The position numbers and the translations under genes are program-made. A stretch of 27,709 bases of DNA from CAIUVD01 sp044338255 (GTDB lineage: Bacteria; Planctomycetota; UBA11346). The stretch spans positions 1 to 27,709 of the forward strand of contig JBIILZ010000047.1 of assembly GCA_044338255.1 (NCBI GenBank), in the 5' to 3' direction. The notes under the pieces are model-generated. The model searched no databases and was not told where the DNA came from. It worked only from the letters and a program-made list of their open reading frames with translations. Positions 1-8,639 of the stretch are shown here, one piece after another (within the stretch, counting starts at the first letter, position 1; each line of letters opens with the position of its first letter).

Positions 1-415
1 CCCACGGCATGATCTTGCGGTATTTCTGTACGATCTCGCCCTGATCATTCATAAGGATCAGGGTGTTGTAAGGGGCTTTGTGCGGGTGCTCCTCGTGGCG
101 TTCGCCAGTCAGCGAAAACACCCCCCAGACCTTGGCCTTGCGGCATGCTTCGGCGAAAATTGCCGTTTCATCGCCAGGAATGGTGGCCGCGTTGGCGTAC
201 ATTTCGGCGCTGTCATACATGATGCCGTGGGTGCTGTACTCCGGGAAGATCACCAGATCCATGCCCGGCAGGCCCTGTTTCATGCCCACCACCATGCGCG
301 CGATGTTCCGCGCGTTGTCCAGGATCTCGGCCTTGGTGTGCAGCCGAGGCATCTTGTAATTCACCACCGCGACGCCGACGGTGTCGTTGCTGCTAGAAAT
401 ATCGCCGTGGATCAT
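1..415 (-). CDS. amiE: Aliphatic amidase AmiE, N-terminal 138 residues (cut by window edge)
   Basis: Nitrilase-superfamily amidase that hydrolyses short aliphatic amides to the acid plus ammonia (EC 3.5.1.4) in the cytoplasm. Translating the reverse strand from the ATG at 415 gives MIHGDISSSNDTVGVAVVNY, almost identical to the start of known AmiE proteins. The catalytic Glu59 lies in FPEYS and the catalytic Lys134 in KYRK, both at the family's usual numbering. The third catalytic residue, Cys166, lies beyond the window edge and cannot be checked. A GGAG ribosome-binding site (complement of 421-424) sits 5 nt before the ATG, which fixes the start. The related formamidase AmiF differs clearly in its N-terminal sequence, so AmiE is preferred. 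No partner gene is visible, and the upstream gap shows no convincing promoter. Confidence 0.93.
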   Translation of the reverse strand, partial: MIHGDISSSNDTVGVAVVNYKMPRLHTKAEILDNARNIARMVVGMKQGLPGMDLVIFPEYSTHGIMYDSAEMYANAATIPGDETAIFAEACRKAKVWGVFSLTGERHEEHPHKAPYNTLILMNDQGEIVQKYRKIMPW

Positions 416-767
416 GGGGACTCCGGGGGTCACGGATGTAGAAGGGTCGCAATCGTCGTCGGCTTCGATTCGGCGGCAATGTTGCGCCGATGATCATACC
501 GGTTGTGCCAGCGAGACCCCGACCTTCTTGAATCAAAAAATCCCATGGATGTAAACTTTAGGGTTAAATGGTAGACCTGCCCCTGCTTGAACCGAAAGTG
601 GAATGAATACGAGGAACCAGCAGAAACTATTCGTACTTAATTTTCAGTGACGTAGAATTAAACTAGGCATTGGAAAAGCCCATATTCCTCCGATGCCATG
701 GCGGCAAACAGGGACATCTCTCGAAAACGAGCTGCGGAAATTCCCCAGCCCGTCCATTCCCGATAAG
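416..767. other. Non-coding gap upstream of amiE and downstream of the oxygenase gene
   Basis: Both flanking genes are on the minus strand, so this stretch must carry the amiE 5' region and the 3' end of the oxygenase transcript. About 525-690 is visibly A+T-richer than the rest of the window, for example around 531-570 and 630-665, as expected for a promoter region. I found no -35/-10 pair with good spacing and no hairpin followed by a T run. The small plus-strand ORF starting at 693 runs into the oxygenase gene antisense and has no support. Confidence 0.5.
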
Positions 768-1628
768 TTACCTCCGCGCACCGCAGCGGTAATGGTCGCC
801 GTCGTCCACCGGCGCGCAGCCGGGCAGCCAATTATTTGGACGATCGAAGGCGAAGGTGTTCGCGCGCCGATCGCGTTGCGAGGTGTTCGGTCCCGAGCCG
901 TGGATGACGTAGGCGCCGAAGATCACCGCATCGCCGGGTCTGGTCTCGAGGAGTACCGACGGAAAAGCGTCGAGCGCGCCATCCAGGCCGATATTGAAGG
1001 ACGCGGTCGCGAAATGCTTCGCCGGGAGCAGGCCGCCTTTATGTGAACCCGCAACCATGCGCAGGGCGCCGTTGGCTTCGTCTGAGGCATCGATCGAGAG
1101 CATGCAATTGATCTGCGTCGGCAGCGGCGAGGCGTTGGTCCAGTATTGGAAATCCTGATGCCACGGCGTGAATGAGCCGTCGTGGGCGGCTTTCATCATC
1201 AACTTCGAATGGTACAGCCAAACGTCTTCGCCGATGAGCTGGCGCATGATCGCGAGCATCTCCGGGCTTCGGCTGAGGGCGTCGATCAGCGGGCTGACCA
1301 GCTCGCTGCCGAGCAGCTGGCGGATGCGCCGGGGGCGATCGGCAGCCGTGGATTCCTCCCATGAGACATGCACATCGGCGTGCGCTGCCCGGGTCTGCAT
1401 GAGTTCATGCAGGCCCTCGATCTCCTGGGCCACGGCCGTCATCCGCTGGGCGCTGAACAGGCCGCGTTTGATGACATAGCCGTTGGCGTGGAAGTCGGCC
1501 AGCTCGGTGTCGCTCAACCCGTGCTCGCCGGACTGGGCGCCACGCGCGCTGGGGAGGGGTTGAGGGGCCCAGCTGGGCAGGGCGAGGGTGGGCAGGGCGA
1601 GGGCGGGGATGCTGGAGGTGGTGCTCAT
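768..1628 (-). CDS. Phytanoyl-CoA dioxygenase (PhyH)-family Fe(II)/2-oxoglutarate oxygenase
   Basis: Predicted cytoplasmic non-haem iron, 2-oxoglutarate-dependent hydroxylase of 286 residues; the substrate is unknown. The facial triad is visible: His157 and Asp159 in WHQDFQYW and His243 in YVIHGSGPNTS, followed by the 2-oxoglutarate-binding Arg in RDRRANTFAFD (254/255). The layout is that of the PhyH/EctD group, but nothing identifies ectoine or phytanoyl-CoA as substrate. The reading frame stays open upstream into the AraC gene on the same strand, so the start is taken at ATG 1628; ATG 1637 is an alternative. Neither has a strong ribosome-binding site. The first 40 residues are Ala/Leu/Pro-rich and contain a duplicated 15-bp unit, so they may not be conserved. 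The AraC regulator gene lies 76 nt upstream on the same strand and may control this gene. Confidence 0.85.
   Translation of the reverse strand: MSTTSSIPALALPTLALPSWAPQPLPSARGAQSGEHGLSDTELADFHANGYVIKRGLFSAQRMTAVAQEIEGLHELMQTRAAHADVHVSWEESTAADRPRRIRQLLGSELVSPLIDALSRSPEMLAIMRQLIGEDVWLYHSKLMMKAAHDGSFTPWHQDFQYWTNASPLPTQINCMLSIDASDEANGALRMVAGSHKGGLLPAKHFATASFNIGLDGALDAFPSVLLETRPGDAVIFGAYVIHGSGPNTSQRDRRANTFAFDRPNNWLPGCAPVDDGDHYRCGARR
1575..1604. repeat. 15-bp tandem duplication in the N-terminal codons of the oxygenase gene
   Basis: Two copies of GGGCAGGGCGAGGGY lie end to end and in frame. On the coding strand they give the repeated Ala-Leu-Pro pattern of the low-complexity N terminus (ALPTLALP). 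This is one of several short tandem duplications in the window. Confidence 0.85.
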
Positions 1629-1704
1629 GTCCGCCATTGTAGCAACACCGACCGACAACGACTGCAACCGTGCTGCTGCATCCTTGCAGATTCCTGCTGT
1701 GAGC

Positions 1705-2547
1705 TCAGGTGTCGTCGGGGGTCTGGACGTTTTTCCGGCGCGCGCGCTGACGCCATTGCAGGGGGGTCTGCTTGAGGAGGCGGCGGAATCGATGGGTGAA
1801 ATGCGCCGCCTCGGGATAGCCCACGGCGCGACCGATGGCACTGATCGTATCGTCGGTGGATTCCAACAGTTCACAGGCGATTTGCATGCGTCGCTGGTCC
1901 CGCCAGCCGATCAGCCCGACTCCCATCTGCCCCTGGAACAGATGCGAGAGTCGCGATGCCGACAGGCCCACGCGCTGGGCGACCTCGGCAATCGTCAGCG
2001 GCTCGCTCAGGTGTTTTTCGAGGAGGTCGAGGACGGCGCGGATGCGCGGGTCCAGACGCCGAAGGTTGGCCTGCTGGGGATGATTGGCGTACAGCAGCAG
2101 GGCGCGTTCGAGACTGTTGTAGGCGAGGCGATCGGCCATCGGCTGGTCGGTGGTGGTATCCTCGACCATCTGCGCCAGAGCCTGCGCGAGGAGCGGATCG
2201 GTACTGCCGAAGAACAACGTACCGGGTGCGATCTCGGCCCATTCGAGCAGGTCGATCCAACTGTTATCGGCGAGAAAATGCGCCCACAGGATTTCCCAAC
2301 CGTCGCTGCCGCGATCGGTGGCGTAATCCTGAAAAGCCCCCGGCCGATAGAGGACGGCCTCCCCGGGTCCGAGAATCTGCTGGCCACCGTTGGCGAAGGT
2401 TAGGCGACCGCGGCCGGCCGTGGTATGCAGCAGGAGCCAATCGGCGGTGCCGGTTTCCCGCCGGCAGCTGTAGCTCAGGTCTCGCTGATAGCGTCCGGCT
2501 TTGAGCCGATATCCGGCACCGATCACACTGGCGCTGGGACGAGCCAT
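1705..2547 (-). CDS. AraC-family transcriptional regulator
   Basis: One-component regulator of about 280 residues. The N-terminal half is a cupin-like AraC ligand-binding domain (a GPGEAVLYRPG turn near residues 60-70, then W-EILWAHF). The C-terminal hundred residues form the double helix-turn-helix: LTIAEVAQRVGLSASRLSHLF for the first, and AIGRAVGYPEAAHFTHRFRR with the typical PLQWR ending for the second. The ORF begins with TTG at 2553, but an ATG two codons later (2547) is the more natural start; no strong ribosome-binding site decides it. Downstream on the same strand, after 76 nt, is the PhyH-type oxygenase, a plausible target. Upstream, 2548-2790 separates it from the divergent ABC-F gene and should hold both promoters. 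The inducer cannot be inferred. Confidence 0.9.
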   Translation of the reverse strand: MARPSASVIGAGYRLKAGRYQRDLSYSCRRETGTADWLLLHTTAGRGRLTFANGGQQILGPGEAVLYRPGAFQDYATDRGSDGWEILWAHFLADNSWIDLLEWAEIAPGTLFFGSTDPLLAQALAQMVEDTTTDQPMADRLAYNSLERALLLYANHPQQANLRRLDPRIRAVLDLLEKHLSEPLTIAEVAQRVGLSASRLSHLFQGQMGVGLIGWRDQRRMQIACELLESTDDTISAIGRAVGYPEAAHFTHRFRRLLKQTPLQWRQRARRKNVQTPDDT

Positions 2548-2790
2548 GACCAACCGTGCTCTGGCCGCTCGTCAACGGAAGCGCAGGTTTCGCGCGCGTG
2601 CAGTGGCTGGACGAGATAAGTGACGGGGCGAGATAAATCGATAAGGAGTTCTGTTATCCGTGGATGAAGCCCTCGCAGACGGGCTCTGAGAGGTCTTTTA
2701 GGGCACTCATTTCCCGAAAAATCAAGGAAGTGGTAGTCCGGCAGCGTTTTCCCTTGTCCGGGGTGGCGTCTCCAGACCATCCCCGACCCT

Positions 2791-4410
2791 ATGCTCGCCA
2801 CCGCCGGACTCGGCATGGCCTTCGGTCAGAAGGCCCTGTTTGAAAATGTCAGTATCAAATTCACCGCCGGCAACTGCTATGGCCTTATTGGCGCCAATGG
2901 CACGGGAAAGTCGACGTTCCTCAAGATCCTCACCGGTGAACTCGAGCCTTCTACCGGGGCAGTGATCAAGGAGCCCGGCAAACGCATGGGTTGGTTGAAG
3001 CAGGACATCACCGGCCACGAGAATTTCCAGGTCATCCAGGTGGCGATGATGGGCCATCAGGATCTGTGGAAGATCCAGGCCGAGATGGATCGCCTCACGG
3101 CCAAAGAGGATTTCACTGACGCCGACGGCGAGAAGCTCGCCGCGCTGCAGGAGAAATTCGGTGAGATGGATGGCTACAGCCAGGAATCCAAGGCCGCCGA
3201 AGTGCTCACCGATCTCGGCGTGCCGCCGGATCAGCACCAGCGCAAGATGGCCGAGATCAACACCGCCCTGAAGGTCCGTGTGCTCTTGGCCCAGGCGGTG
3301 TTCTCGAACCCCGACATCTTGCTGCTCGACGAGCCGACCAACAACCTCGACATCCCGGCGATGGTCTGGCTCGAGCAGTACCTCGCCGATTACGAAGGCA
3401 CGGTCATCGTCGTCAGCCATGACCGTCACTTCCTGAATCGCGTCTGCACTCATACCTGCGACGTCGATTATCGCACCGTGCGCATCTTCTCCGGCCCCTA
3501 CGACGTCTATCAGGCGCAGGAGCAGCTCGCCCGCGCCCAGCGCAGCAAGGAAGGCGGCCGCGTCGAGCGCCAGGTCGAGAAGCTCAAGAAGTTCGTTGAG
3601 CGCTTCAAATCCAACGCCGCGCGTTCGAAGCAGGCCACCAGCCGCGTCAAGCTCATCAACGAATTGTCGGGGCAGAAGGTCCTGCCGAGTTCGCGCGTCT
3701 CGCCGCGGCTGTTCTTCAAGGTCCCCAAGCCCAGCGGCCAGGACGTGATCAAGGTCGAGAACATCACCTTCCGCTATCCCGGCGGCGACCGCGACATCGT
3801 GCGCAATTTCACCACCCGCCTCGATCGCGGCGATCGCTTGGCGATCGTCGGCCGCAACGGCATGGGCAAGAGCACCCTGGTGCGCTTGATGCTCGGCGAT
3901 CTGCCACCGCAAAAAGGCAAGGTCGAGTGGTCGTCGACGACCTCGCGCACCTACTTCCCCCAGGACGGCGGCAGCCTCTTCGAAGGCAAGGAAGAGCTCT
4001 CGATCTACGAGTGGATCCGCCAATACACCGAGAACCAGGACATCAACAACATGCGCGCCATGCTCGGGCGCATGCTCTTCAGCGGCGATGATGTCAAGAA
4101 GCCGGTGGGCGTGCTCTCCGGTGGCGAGAAGGTGCGTTGCGTGCTGTCGATGGTGATGCTCACCGAGGCCAACACCCTGGTCCTCGACGAGCCCACCAGC
4201 CATCTCGACATGGAAGCCATTGAAGCCCTTCAGGAAGCTCTCGAGGAATTCACCGGCACGCTCATCGTCGTCAGCCACGATCGTGAATTCATCGACCAGG
4301 TTGCCACCCGCGTCATCGTCCTCGATGATAACAAGCCCGGTGAACCATCGCAGCTCACCGATTGGAAGGGTGACTACCTGACCTATCGCGCGACGCGGAA
4401 GCTCGAATAA
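2791..4410 (+). CDS. ABC-F family ATPase, YbiT-like
   Basis: Soluble protein with two ATP-binding cassettes and no membrane segments. ABC-F proteins act on the ribosome as translation factors or antibiotic-protection proteins; this one aligns best with E. coli YbiT. First cassette: Walker A GANGTGKST (residues 34-42), Walker B ILLLDEPTNNLD (about 175-187), H-loop SHDRHF. The linker carries the ABC-F helix motif SKQATSR. Second cassette: Walker A GRNGMGKST (about 354-362), signature LSGGEK (about 442), Walker B LVLDEPTSHLD (about 467), H-loop SHDREF. The first-cassette signature is degenerate (AEINTALKVRVLLAQ instead of LSGG), as it is in YbiT. Start and end match YbiT (539 versus about 530 residues), so ATG 2791 is accepted although no ribosome-binding site is clear. 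Divergent from the AraC gene. Confidence 0.93.
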   Translation: MLATAGLGMAFGQKALFENVSIKFTAGNCYGLIGANGTGKSTFLKILTGELEPSTGAVIKEPGKRMGWLKQDITGHENFQVIQVAMMGHQDLWKIQAEMDRLTAKEDFTDADGEKLAALQEKFGEMDGYSQESKAAEVLTDLGVPPDQHQRKMAEINTALKVRVLLAQAVFSNPDILLLDEPTNNLDIPAMVWLEQYLADYEGTVIVVSHDRHFLNRVCTHTCDVDYRTVRIFSGPYDVYQAQEQLARAQRSKEGGRVERQVEKLKKFVERFKSNAARSKQATSRVKLINELSGQKVLPSSRVSPRLFFKVPKPSGQDVIKVENITFRYPGGDRDIVRNFTTRLDRGDRLAIVGRNGMGKSTLVRLMLGDLPPQKGKVEWSSTTSRTYFPQDGGSLFEGKEELSIYEWIRQYTENQDINNMRAMLGRMLFSGDDVKKPVGVLSGGEKVRCVLSMVMLTEANTLVLDEPTSHLDMEAIEALQEALEEFTGTLIVVSHDREFIDQVATRVIVLDDNKPGEPSQLTDWKGDYLTYRATRKLE

Positions 4411-4415
4411 GTCCG

Positions 4416-4742
4416 ATGTCGCCGGCACCCACCCATCGTCGATCGGCGTTGCGTACCGTGCCCCGGGCGGCGGCAGCGCTTCTGGCGCTGCTGCTGTCGG
4501 TATTGGCCGGCCCGCGCGGCGCCAATGACGAGCGGCGGGCCGAGCGTCTGTCCTCGGTGGCGGCGCAGAGCGCACCGATCTGTGGACCTTTGGCGGTCGT
4601 CGGTGTCGTCCACCGGCCATTGTCAGCACCTCCCGTCGCGGAAGTGCCGGCGAGCGCGAGCGCCGGCATAGGCCAGTCCGCCATCGTCATCGCTGCTGTC
4701 CGTCCGCTGCGCACCTCGCCGGTGGCGGCGCGCGCCCCGTAG
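4416..4742 (+). CDS. Possible small exported protein, hypothetical (108 aa)
   Basis: Not recognised. The ORF starts 6 nt after the ABC-F stop codon and fills most of the 442-nt gap before yajC. Its N terminus resembles a signal peptide: basic residues (HRRSALRTVPR), then a hydrophobic core (AAALLALLLSVLAG). The rest is Ala/Pro/Val-rich with a single Cys and no known motif. There is no clear ribosome-binding site. The apparent signal peptide could be chance in G+C-rich DNA, so coding status is uncertain. If it is not a gene, 4411-4852 would be a leader or promoter region for yajC. Confidence 0.35.
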   Translation: MSPAPTHRRSALRTVPRAAAALLALLLSVLAGPRGANDERRAERLSSVAAQSAPICGPLAVVGVVHRPLSAPPVAEVPASASAGIGQSAIVIAAVRPLRTSPVAARAP

Positions 4743-4852
4743 CGGTTTTCTGGCCTTTTTTCAGCGCTTTCTCGGTGCTGACGCAATCCGTCCGGCGCCA
4801 TGCGTCGTTCTCTTCCCAAAACTTTTTCCACACGTCCTCCCTTAGGATTCCC

Positions 4853-5305
4853 ATGTCTTTCATCTCCCGTTTCGCGCCCGTCATCACCCTCCTCGCCAGC
4901 GCCTCGTTGGCCTTCGCCGAGAACGCCGGCCCCGATTCGCCGTCGGCGCCGGTGGCTCCGGCCGCGCCAGGCGGTGCGCCCGCCGCTGGCGGCGCCAGTA
5001 GCATGCTGCCCTCGATCCTGCTGATGGTCGGCATCTTCGCCTTCATGTACTTCGTGCTCATCCGCCCGCAGAAAAAAGAAGAGAAGAAGCGCAAGGAGAT
5101 GCTCTCGGCGCTCAAGCGCGGCGACAAGGTCGTGACCATCGGCGGCGTGCACGGCGCCATCGAGACCATCGGCGAGCAGACCATCGACGTGCGCGTCGGT
5201 ACGGGCAGCAACACCCTGGTGGTGACCTTCAACAAGGGCGCCGTCAACGCCAACATGAGCAACGAATCGGCCGATACCTCGGCTGACAAGAACGGGAAGA
5301 AGTAA
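4853..5305 (+). CDS. yajC: Sec translocon accessory subunit YajC
   Basis: Small inner-membrane protein that joins SecDF in the holotranslocon and supports protein export. The hallmark is one membrane helix, MLPSILLMVGIFAFMYFVLI, followed at once by RPQKKEEKKRKEM and a small cytoplasmic domain with GDKVVTIGGVHG. Unlike the short E. coli protein, it has an N-terminal hydrophobic segment resembling a cleavable signal peptide (SFISRFAPVITLLASASLAFA), then an Ala/Pro/Gly-rich spacer. An AGGA ribosome-binding site at 4844-4847, 5 nt before ATG 4853, selects this start over the longer frame from 4775. The stop lies 4 nt before secDF, so the two are co-transcribed. Confidence 0.93.
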   Translation: MSFISRFAPVITLLASASLAFAENAGPDSPSAPVAPAAPGGAPAAGGASSMLPSILLMVGIFAFMYFVLIRPQKKEEKKRKEMLSALKRGDKVVTIGGVHGAIETIGEQTIDVRVGTGSNTLVVTFNKGAVNANMSNESADTSADKNGKK

Positions 5306-5309
5306 ACCC

Positions 5310-8300
5310 ATGCTCCGTCGTCTCATCGTCATCGGGCTGGTCTTCGCGACCTGCCTGCTGCTGCTGTTCTTGCAGAACAAGGTCCTGGTCGGCGAACAGG
5401 AACTCAGCGCCGAGCTGCGCCTGGTTCCCGGTCAGACCGAGGGTGCCGTGCCGGCGACCTTTCAGGTAGTCCTTAAAGACGTCGCCGGCAATCCGGTGCC
5501 GGCGACCGCCGATGATCGCGAGGCCCTGATCCAACGCCTCAAGGGCTCGCCGAGCGAGATCCTGGTGGGCGCGGTCACCCTCGAGGACGCCGACAAGCGC
5601 GTCCTGGTGACCACCACTGACAAGACCGATGTCGCGGCCCTGCGCACGCGCGTCGCGGCCAAGCCCTTCAAGCGCGACAATGCCCCGCGTGACCTGTTCC
5701 ACATCACTCGCGGCATCGATCTGCGCGGTGGCGTCGAATTCATCTGCCGCCTGCAAAACGAGGAAGGCCGCGTCGTCCCCGCCGACGACGAGGTCCTCGA
5801 GATCCTCCGCAACCGTCTCGATGAACGCGGCCTTACTGAGCCGGCGGTGGCGCGGCTCTCCAATGGCGACATCCAGGTCGTCATTCCCGGCGGTACCAAG
5901 GCCGATGCCTCGCGCACCCGGCGCGTACTCGAGACCACCGGGCGCCTGGAATTCCGCGAGGTTTTGGCGGTCTTCGACCAGGTTAACCTCGGTGGCGCCG
6001 ATGCTCCCGTGCTCGCCAAGCCCAACGGCAGCGGCTACACGTTCGCTTCCGGCACCTACCACAATCGCGGCGACATCATTGTCCCCCATGAGCCCGATCC
6101 CGGCGAAAAACCGACGACCTTCTACCGTCTCGAAAAGCCCTCCCTGGTCGGCAAGGACGTCAAGGACGCCAGCCAGACCTACTACGAAGGCACCCTCGCC
6201 ATCGGCATCGAATTCACCGCCGTCGGCGCCGGCAAGAACGAGGAGTTCACGCGCGCGGTCAAGACCCGCGGTGACGCCAAGCAGGGCACCGGCCTACTCG
6301 CGATCGTCTTCGACGGCATGGTCAAATCCTCGGCGCGGGTCATCGAACCCAGCGGCGCAAGTTGCGTGATCCATGGCAATTTCACCACCGATGAGATCGA
6401 GAACATCCGCAGCGCCCTGCGCGGCGGCAGCCTGGCAGTGACCCCGGAAGTGCTCTCCGAGCGCGTCGTCGGCGCGACCCTCGGCGAAGAGACCATCCGC
6501 AAGGGCCTCTTGGCGATGGCGGTGAGCTTCTTCGCCATCGTCGCCTTCATGCAGTTCTACTACGGTCGCCGCCTGGGCACCGTCGCCAACCTCTGTCTCG
6601 TCGCCACCGGCTTCGTGATCTGGTCGATCCTCTCGGTGTTCGGCGCGACGGTGACCCTCCCCGGTCTCGCCGGCCTGGTTCTGACCATCGGCATGGCCGT
6701 CGATACCAACATCCTGATCTTCGAACGCATCCGCGAGGAACTGCGCGAGAACAAGGGCATGAAGGCCTCGATCGAGGCCGGTTACGACCGCGCCTTCCTG
6801 ACCATCGTCGACGCGCATCTCACGACCCTCATCACCGCCTTCATCCTCTACTGGATCGGCAGCGGCCCGGTAAAGGGTTTCGGCCTGACCCTGATCATCG
6901 GCATCGTCGTCAATCTCTTCAGCGGCGTGTACATCGGCCGCCTGCTCACCGATTGGATGTGCGCCAAGGCCGAGACCGTGAAGATGGCCAGCTGGGTGCC
7001 CGAGCTCAAGCTGCCGTACGTCGAATGGCGTCGCGTCGGCTACGTGTTCTCGATTGTCACCGCGGTCATCGGCATCAGTTGGTTCGCCTTCGGCCACAAG
7101 CTCACCGGCGGTTCCTTCGAGCGCAATTTCGACATCGACTTCACCGGCGGCAACATGGTCCAGGTGATCTTCAAAGAAGAGCTCACCGCCGAGCGCATCG
7201 ACCAGGCCATCGCCCTCGCCCACGGCAAGGATCCGCAGGGTTTGGCGCTGATCGATCCGTCGGAGCTGCGCAAGCAGCCGTACTTCGCCGAATTCGGCGG
7301 ATCCTCGGCCGCCAGCCGGCAATGGGTCTTCCGCTCACGCGATGAGCAGGGCGGAGAGCTCGAGGCCGCGCGAGCGGTGGTCGAGAAGCAGCGCGCCAAG
7401 CTCCAGCACCAGATCGACGATCTGCGTGCCGGGGTCGGCCAGGTTGCCGAGAAGCCCGATGAGGCCGGGGCCCGCAAGCTCGAGAACGAGCAGCTCGCGC
7501 CGTTGCAGAAGCAGGTCACCGACCTCGGCAATCAGGTCGCCAACCGCACCGAGGATTTCAAACGCCAGCTGGCCCAAGCCCTCGTTGGCAGCGTCGGTGC
7601 CGAAGGTTCGGAGATCCTCGCTAGCCAGTGGCAGGAGCGCAGCCTGACCCTGCGCCTAGCCACGCTTGAGCCGGTCGGTGCCACCACCGCCAGCGAGATG
7701 GTGACGCGTTTGAAGAAGCGCACCGAGCTAGAAAACGTCACTGTGACGCCGGTCGAAGGGGAAAAAGCTTTCGCCGTCACCGTCACCTTCAAGGCCCTGC
7801 CCAGCGCGCGCAGCGAATTCGAGCGCAGCGATGCCACCGTCGCCCGGCTCTATGAACTGTTGGCAGTGGACGGACTCAACGATGGCGACCGCAATGCCCG
7901 CACCGGTATTGCCGCCGAGCTCTACAACGACCTGATCAACATCGCCGCGGCGCAGAAGGTCACCGTCGCTCGACCTTATCCGTCGAGCGAGCACTTCAGC
8001 GGCCAGGTCGCCGATCAGATGAAGTGGGGCGCCCTCTTGGCCCTGCTGCTATCGCTGCTGGCGATCCTCGCCTATGTTGCCTCGCGTTTCGAATTCCGCT
8101 TCGGTATCGGCGCCGTGCTCTCGCTGTTCCATGACGCGATCATCACCGTCGGCATCATCTCGGCCTTGGGCGTGCGCATCGACCTCACCGTCATCGCCGC
8201 TTTGCTGACCATGATCGGCTATTCGATCAACGATACGATCGTGACCTTCGACCGCATTCGTGAACTGATGCGCAAGAACGGCATCGACGGCGCGCCACCG

Positions 8301-8639
8301 CTGCCGTTGACCGAGATCATCAATCGCGGCATCGCCCAGACCATGCCACGTACGGTACTGACCACCGGCACGGTGTTCCTCACCGTCCTGGTGCTGGTGC
8401 TCTTCGGCGGCGAAGCCTTGCATGCCTTCGCGCTGACGCTGCTCATCGGCATCATCTCCGGCACGTACTCGTCGATCTTCGTCGCCGCGCCGCTGCTGCT
8501 GTCCTTCAAGGGCCGCATCTCTGACGCGCCCAAGCCGGTCGATCCCAATGACGCTGACCCGAATGCCGCTGGCACGAATGCCGCTGGCGCGAATGCCGGT
8601 GAAGCCGCGCTGCTCGAGGGCAAGCAGGTCGCTCCATGA
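5310..8639 (+). CDS. secDF: Protein translocase SecD-SecF fusion
   Basis: Proton-driven RND-family membrane component that helps pull proteins out of the Sec channel; here SecD and SecF form one 1,109-residue chain. SecD half: N-terminal membrane helix (about 4-22), the conserved DLRGGVEF element, a large periplasmic P1 domain, then a helix bundle with GMAVDTNILIFERIREEL near residue 465. SecF half: a helix near 575-595, DFTGGNMVQV, then a C-terminal bundle with MIGYSINDTIVTFDRIRE. Between them, about residues 680-757 in the SecF periplasmic region are strongly charged and coiled-coil-like, an insertion absent from E. coli SecF. The tail after the last helix is Asn/Ala/Asp-rich and built from 15-bp repeats. 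The stop overlaps the glucokinase start (ATGA), giving a yajC-secDF-glk operon. Confidence 0.96.
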   Translation: MLRRLIVIGLVFATCLLLLFLQNKVLVGEQELSAELRLVPGQTEGAVPATFQVVLKDVAGNPVPATADDREALIQRLKGSPSEILVGAVTLEDADKRVLVTTTDKTDVAALRTRVAAKPFKRDNAPRDLFHITRGIDLRGGVEFICRLQNEEGRVVPADDEVLEILRNRLDERGLTEPAVARLSNGDIQVVIPGGTKADASRTRRVLETTGRLEFREVLAVFDQVNLGGADAPVLAKPNGSGYTFASGTYHNRGDIIVPHEPDPGEKPTTFYRLEKPSLVGKDVKDASQTYYEGTLAIGIEFTAVGAGKNEEFTRAVKTRGDAKQGTGLLAIVFDGMVKSSARVIEPSGASCVIHGNFTTDEIENIRSALRGGSLAVTPEVLSERVVGATLGEETIRKGLLAMAVSFFAIVAFMQFYYGRRLGTVANLCLVATGFVIWSILSVFGATVTLPGLAGLVLTIGMAVDTNILIFERIREELRENKGMKASIEAGYDRAFLTIVDAHLTTLITAFILYWIGSGPVKGFGLTLIIGIVVNLFSGVYIGRLLTDWMCAKAETVKMASWVPELKLPYVEWRRVGYVFSIVTAVIGISWFAFGHKLTGGSFERNFDIDFTGGNMVQVIFKEELTAERIDQAIALAHGKDPQGLALIDPSELRKQPYFAEFGGSSAASRQWVFRSRDEQGGELEAARAVVEKQRAKLQHQIDDLRAGVGQVAEKPDEAGARKLENEQLAPLQKQVTDLGNQVANRTEDFKRQLAQALVGSVGAEGSEILASQWQERSLTLRLATLEPVGATTASEMVTRLKKRTELENVTVTPVEGEKAFAVTVTFKALPSARSEFERSDATVARLYELLAVDGLNDGDRNARTGIAAELYNDLINIAAAQKVTVARPYPSSEHFSGQVADQMKWGALLALLLSLLAILAYVASRFEFRFGIGAVLSLFHDAIITVGIISALGVRIDLTVIAALLTMIGYSINDTIVTFDRIRELMRKNGIDGAPPLPLTEIINRGIAQTMPRTVLTTGTVFLTVLVLVLFGGEALHAFALTLLIGIISGTYSSIFVAAPLLLSFKGRISDAPKPVDPNDADPNAAGTNAAGANAGEAALLEGKQVAP
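8546..8605. repeat. 15-bp tandem repeat encoding the C-terminal tail of SecDF
   Basis: Four in-frame units based on GAATGCCGCTGGCAC start at 8546, 8561, 8576 and 8591. The middle two differ at one base and the outer two are degenerate. They encode the repeated Asn-Ala-Ala-Gly pattern beyond the last membrane helix, probably a disordered cytoplasmic tail. Confidence 0.8.

Noticed and set aside
493..515. Possible sigma-54 promoter for amiE (TGGCAC on the minus strand)
   Set aside because: The required GC of the -12 element is missing at the right spacing. A nearby TATGAT has no -35 partner.
2670..2690. Short hairpin AGCCC/GGGCT upstream of the ABC-F gene as an attenuator
   Set aside because: The stem has only 5 bp, with no T run and no alternative pairing partner. 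Not distinguishable from chance.
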